In this document: positions 58,915 to 60,818 of the stretch, piece after piece
Layout of the letters: every line of letters begins with the position of its first letter
Numbering within the stretch: position 1 is the stretch's first letter
Assembly: GCF_020889785.1 (NCBI RefSeq)
Contig: NZ_JACMYK010000032.1
Location: 1-60,818, forward strand
Direction of reading: 5' to 3'
DNA length: 60,818 nucleotides
Origin: Bradyrhizobium acaciae
GTDB lineage: Bacteria; Pseudomonadota; Alphaproteobacteria; Rhizobiales; Xanthobacteraceae
Program-made: the position numbers and the translations under genes
Notes under the pieces: model-generated
The model's input: the letters and a program-made list of their open reading frames with translations, nothing else
Told to the model about the DNA's origin: nothing
Databases searched by the model: none

Positions 58915-60315
58915 ATGATTGGATTACCGGGGATGCGTGGGGTGAAGGTTGTCACCGCGGCTGCGACTGCCGTCCTTCTGTTGGCTGAGCTGGGCCCCGT
59001 GCCCGCGCTCGCCGATACTATCGAGGCCGCGCTGGTGCGGTCCTACCAAAACAATCCTCAGCTGAATGCGCAACGCGCGCTGGTGCGGGCGACCGACGAA
59101 AATGTTCCGCAGGCGCTATCAGGCTACCGTCCGAGGGCCTCGCTGACGGTAACCGGCGGATATCAATACTCCGATCAGCAGCCCACGGGCATCAAGGACT
59201 CGATCCACGGCACCCAGAATCCGGCCAGTGCCGGCCTGACGGTGAGCCAGTCGCTGTTCAACGCGCAGACCCCGCAAAAGGTGCGCGCGGCCGAAAGCCA
59301 GGTCTCGTCGGCACGCGAAGGTCTGCGCGTGCTCGAGCAGACCGTCATTCTGAGCGCGGCCACGATCTACATGGACTATCTGCGCGACTCGGCGATCGTC
59401 GAGGTCCAGCGCAGCAACACGCGCGTGCTGGAACAGACGCTGAAGCAGACCCAGGACCGCTTCAATGTCGGCGAGGTGACGCGGACCGACGTCGCGCAAT
59501 CCGAGGCGCAGCTTGCTGCCGGCAGAACCCAGCAGCTCACCGCGGAATCGAACCTGACGACGACGCGATCGAATTTCCGCCGCATCATCGGCAACGAACC
59601 GCAGAATCTCGCGCCCGGCGCGCCGGTCGACCGCTTCCTGCCGGCGACGCTTGCGGCCGCCGTCGAGCTTGGCCTGACCCAGAATCCGAACGTCACCTCC
59701 GCGATGTTCGGCGTCGACGTCAATTTCCTGCAGACCAAGGTTGCCGAGGGCGCGCTGCTTCCGACGGTTGGTTTGCAGGCGACGGTGACCGAAGGCTACC
59801 AGCAGCAATTGTCGGTGAACCGGCTCTTCAATGCCGCGGCCAACGTTCAGATCTCGGTGCCGATCTATCAGGGGGGCACCGAGTACTCGCTGATCCGGCA
59901 GTCCAAGGAATCGCTGGCGCAGCAGCGCCTCGTTCTGGAGCAGACCCGCGATCAGGCCCGCGCCAACGTCGTTACCGCATGGGGCCAGCTGGTCGCCGGC
60001 AAGTCCCAGGTGGCATCGGCACAGGCGCAGGTGACGGCGTCCGAGATCGCGCTGAACGGCGTGCGCGAAGAAGCCAAGGCTGGTCAGCGCACCACGCTCG
60101 ACGTGCTCAACGCGCAGCAGGCGCTGGTCAACGCGCGCAACGCGCTGGTCACCGCGCAGCACGACCGCGTCGTCGCGTCGTACAACGTGCTGGCCGCCGT
60201 CGGTCGGCTGTCGCCGCAGGTGATGGGCCTTTCGACCAACGTCTATGATCCCAGCGTGCATTACCAGCAGGTGCGCGACAACTGGGCCGGCGTGCGCACG
60301 CCCGACGGCCGCTAA
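58915..60315 (+). CDS. tolC: TolC family type I secretion outer-membrane protein
   Basis: A 466-residue outer-membrane channel starting MIGLPGMRGVKVVTAAATAV, with a signal peptide cut near ALA. The mature part begins DTIEAALVRSYQNNPQLNAQRALVRATDENVPQALSGYRP, the classic TolC N-terminus, then FNVGEVTRTDVAQSEAQLAAGR and LQATVTEGYQQ. It is a trimeric exit duct shared by type I secretion and efflux systems. The start at 58915 is preferred; ATG at 58933 (MRGVKVV) is an alternative. A hairpin lies after the stop. Confidence 0.94.
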   Translation: MIGLPGMRGVKVVTAAATAVLLLAELGPVPALADTIEAALVRSYQNNPQLNAQRALVRATDENVPQALSGYRPRASLTVTGGYQYSDQQPTGIKDSIHGTQNPASAGLTVSQSLFNAQTPQKVRAAESQVSSAREGLRVLEQTVILSAATIYMDYLRDSAIVEVQRSNTRVLEQTLKQTQDRFNVGEVTRTDVAQSEAQLAAGRTQQLTAESNLTTTRSNFRRIIGNEPQNLAPGAPVDRFLPATLAAAVELGLTQNPNVTSAMFGVDVNFLQTKVAEGALLPTVGLQATVTEGYQQQLSVNRLFNAAANVQISVPIYQGGTEYSLIRQSKESLAQQRLVLEQTRDQARANVVTAWGQLVAGKSQVASAQAQVTASEIALNGVREEAKAGQRTTLDVLNAQQALVNARNALVTAQHDRVVASYNVLAAVGRLSPQVMGLSTNVYDPSVHYQQVRDNWAGVRTPDGR

Positions 60316-60667
60316 ACGCACTTAACTTCCAAACACCCTGCACATCATCGTCGCTTGTCGCGCCATGTTTGTGGTTCTGAGTTAATCAGGACCACAAGCA
60401 GGCGCGTTTGCTTGCAATCGATAATTGGCCTGACATACCGTTTTATCGGGCAGCAAGGCGATTCGCGGCGTGCCGGCGTAGCGTGATGACAGGTGCGACG
60501 CCACCTCTGATCACGCTGCAGTGGGCGACACGAAGCTTGCACAAAGCCTCGGGCGGGCTTGATCTGGGGACAAGTCGGGCGGGAGCAATGAAAATCTCCG
60601 CCCGCATCATCGGAACCGGCGAATCCTCTTGGGCTTGATGTAAAATAGTTTCGATGTGGAGTCGGAG
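60316..60667. other. Intergenic region between tolC and the PopZ-like gene
   Basis: 352 bases holding the post-tolC hairpin (60370-60396) and presumably the promoter of the next gene. The short plus-strand frame 60408-60638 has no recognisable features. An AT-rich patch (TGTAAAATAGTTT, about 60640-60652) lies just before the PopZ-like start. Confidence 0.4.
60370..60396. terminator. Hairpin after tolC
   Basis: TGTGGTTCTGA-GTTAA-TCAGGACCACA, an 11-bp stem with one G-T pair and a 5-base loop, 55 bases after the tolC stop. No T-run follows, so Rho-independence is uncertain. Confidence 0.5.
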
Positions 60668-60818
60668 ATGACGCAACCTGCGAAGGTCCAAGAGCCCTCG
60701 ATGGAGGAGATCCTGGCGTCGATCCGTCGCATCATTGCCGACGACGAGGCAAAGCCGGCTGCGGCCGAGAAGCCTGCGGCTGCCGCGGCAGCGCCGCCGA
60801 AGGTCGAGCCGCCACCAG
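60668..60818 (+). CDS. DUF2497 (PopZ-like) protein, N-terminal part (cut by window edge)
   Basis: The visible 50 residues read MTQPAKVQEPSMEEILASIRRIIADDE, then an Ala/Pro/Lys-rich linker. MEEILASIRRIIADD is the signature N-terminal helix of DUF2497/PopZ proteins, the polar organising protein of alphaproteobacteria. A GGAG ribosome-binding site lies about 7 bases upstream. The C-terminal oligomerisation helices are outside the window. Confidence 0.88.
   Translation, partial: MTQPAKVQEPSMEEILASIRRIIADDEAKPAAAEKPAAAAAAPPKVEPPP

Noticed and set aside
1..60818. CRISPR array, prophage, insertion sequence or known defence system
   Set aside because: No regularly spaced repeats, transposase, phage structural gene or recognisable defence protein was found in the sequence as read.

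Overview
This is a GC-rich chromosomal segment from an alphaproteobacterium, most likely Bradyrhizobium or a close relative. The evidence is the gene content (AapJQMP amino-acid transporter, DUF992, DUF6481, MXKDX repeat protein, Tad/Cpa pilus genes, PopZ-type DUF2497), many tightly packed ATGA overlaps, and a dispersed palindrome of the kind common in that group. No phage, insertion sequence, CRISPR array or recognisable defence system is visible. Almost all the large genes belong to known families, and the unusual material is in small genes, repeats and gene damage.

Layout. 1-1438 (-) is the N-terminal part of a soluble lytic transglycosylase. 1744-10640 holds a sugar-acid theme: an SMP-30/gluconolactonase-like protein, a DctPQM TRAP transporter (-), and DgoK plus DgoA, interrupted by a run of small, mostly uncharacterised genes (MXKDX repeat protein, DUF6481 protein, a protein made from 15-bp tandem repeats, a cysteine-rich lipoprotein). 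10668-14404 is a low-density stretch of small genes with two diverged copies of a roughly 130-bp element ending in a strong hairpin. 14540-16980 (-) is a tandem, translationally coupled pair of GT87-like membrane glycosyltransferases. 17671-17747 (-) is tRNA-Arg(UCU).

18037-29215 (+) is an envelope block: alpha-2-macroglobulin with PBP1C, then an ArnT-like transferase, a PAP2 phosphatase, a GT2 transferase and a lipid-A-biosynthesis N-terminal-domain protein, probably a lipid A or LPS decoration pathway. A decayed M23 peptidase remnant separates it from a Na/Pi cotransporter (-). 31573-37131 holds a PilZ protein, TadD (+) and cpaBCDE (-) with cpaF/tadB/tadC absent. metC (-) is followed by the aapJQMP operon (+), whose ATPase gene aapP carries an apparent 1-bp deletion. 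cysK (-) follows after a palindromic repeat.

45187-54459 (+) is a complete tripartite RND efflux operon (NodT-type outer membrane factor, MdtA-like adaptor, two MdtB/MdtC-like pumps), followed by a DTW-domain protein and tRNA-Cys(GCA). 55394-60818 contains small ORFs, a TetR/DUF1772 divergent pair with a palindromic operator candidate, tRNA-Asn(GUU), a protein-L-isoaspartate methyltransferase-like gene, TolC, and the beginning of a PopZ-like gene.

Positions most worth checking are the aapP frameshift (about 42757-42759), the paired hairpin elements near 12.6 and 13.3 kb with their antisense mini-operon, the two micro-ORFs that link mdtA to mdtB by stop/start overlaps, and the broken-up tad locus. 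All function calls rest on reading the sequence and on family knowledge; no database search was run.
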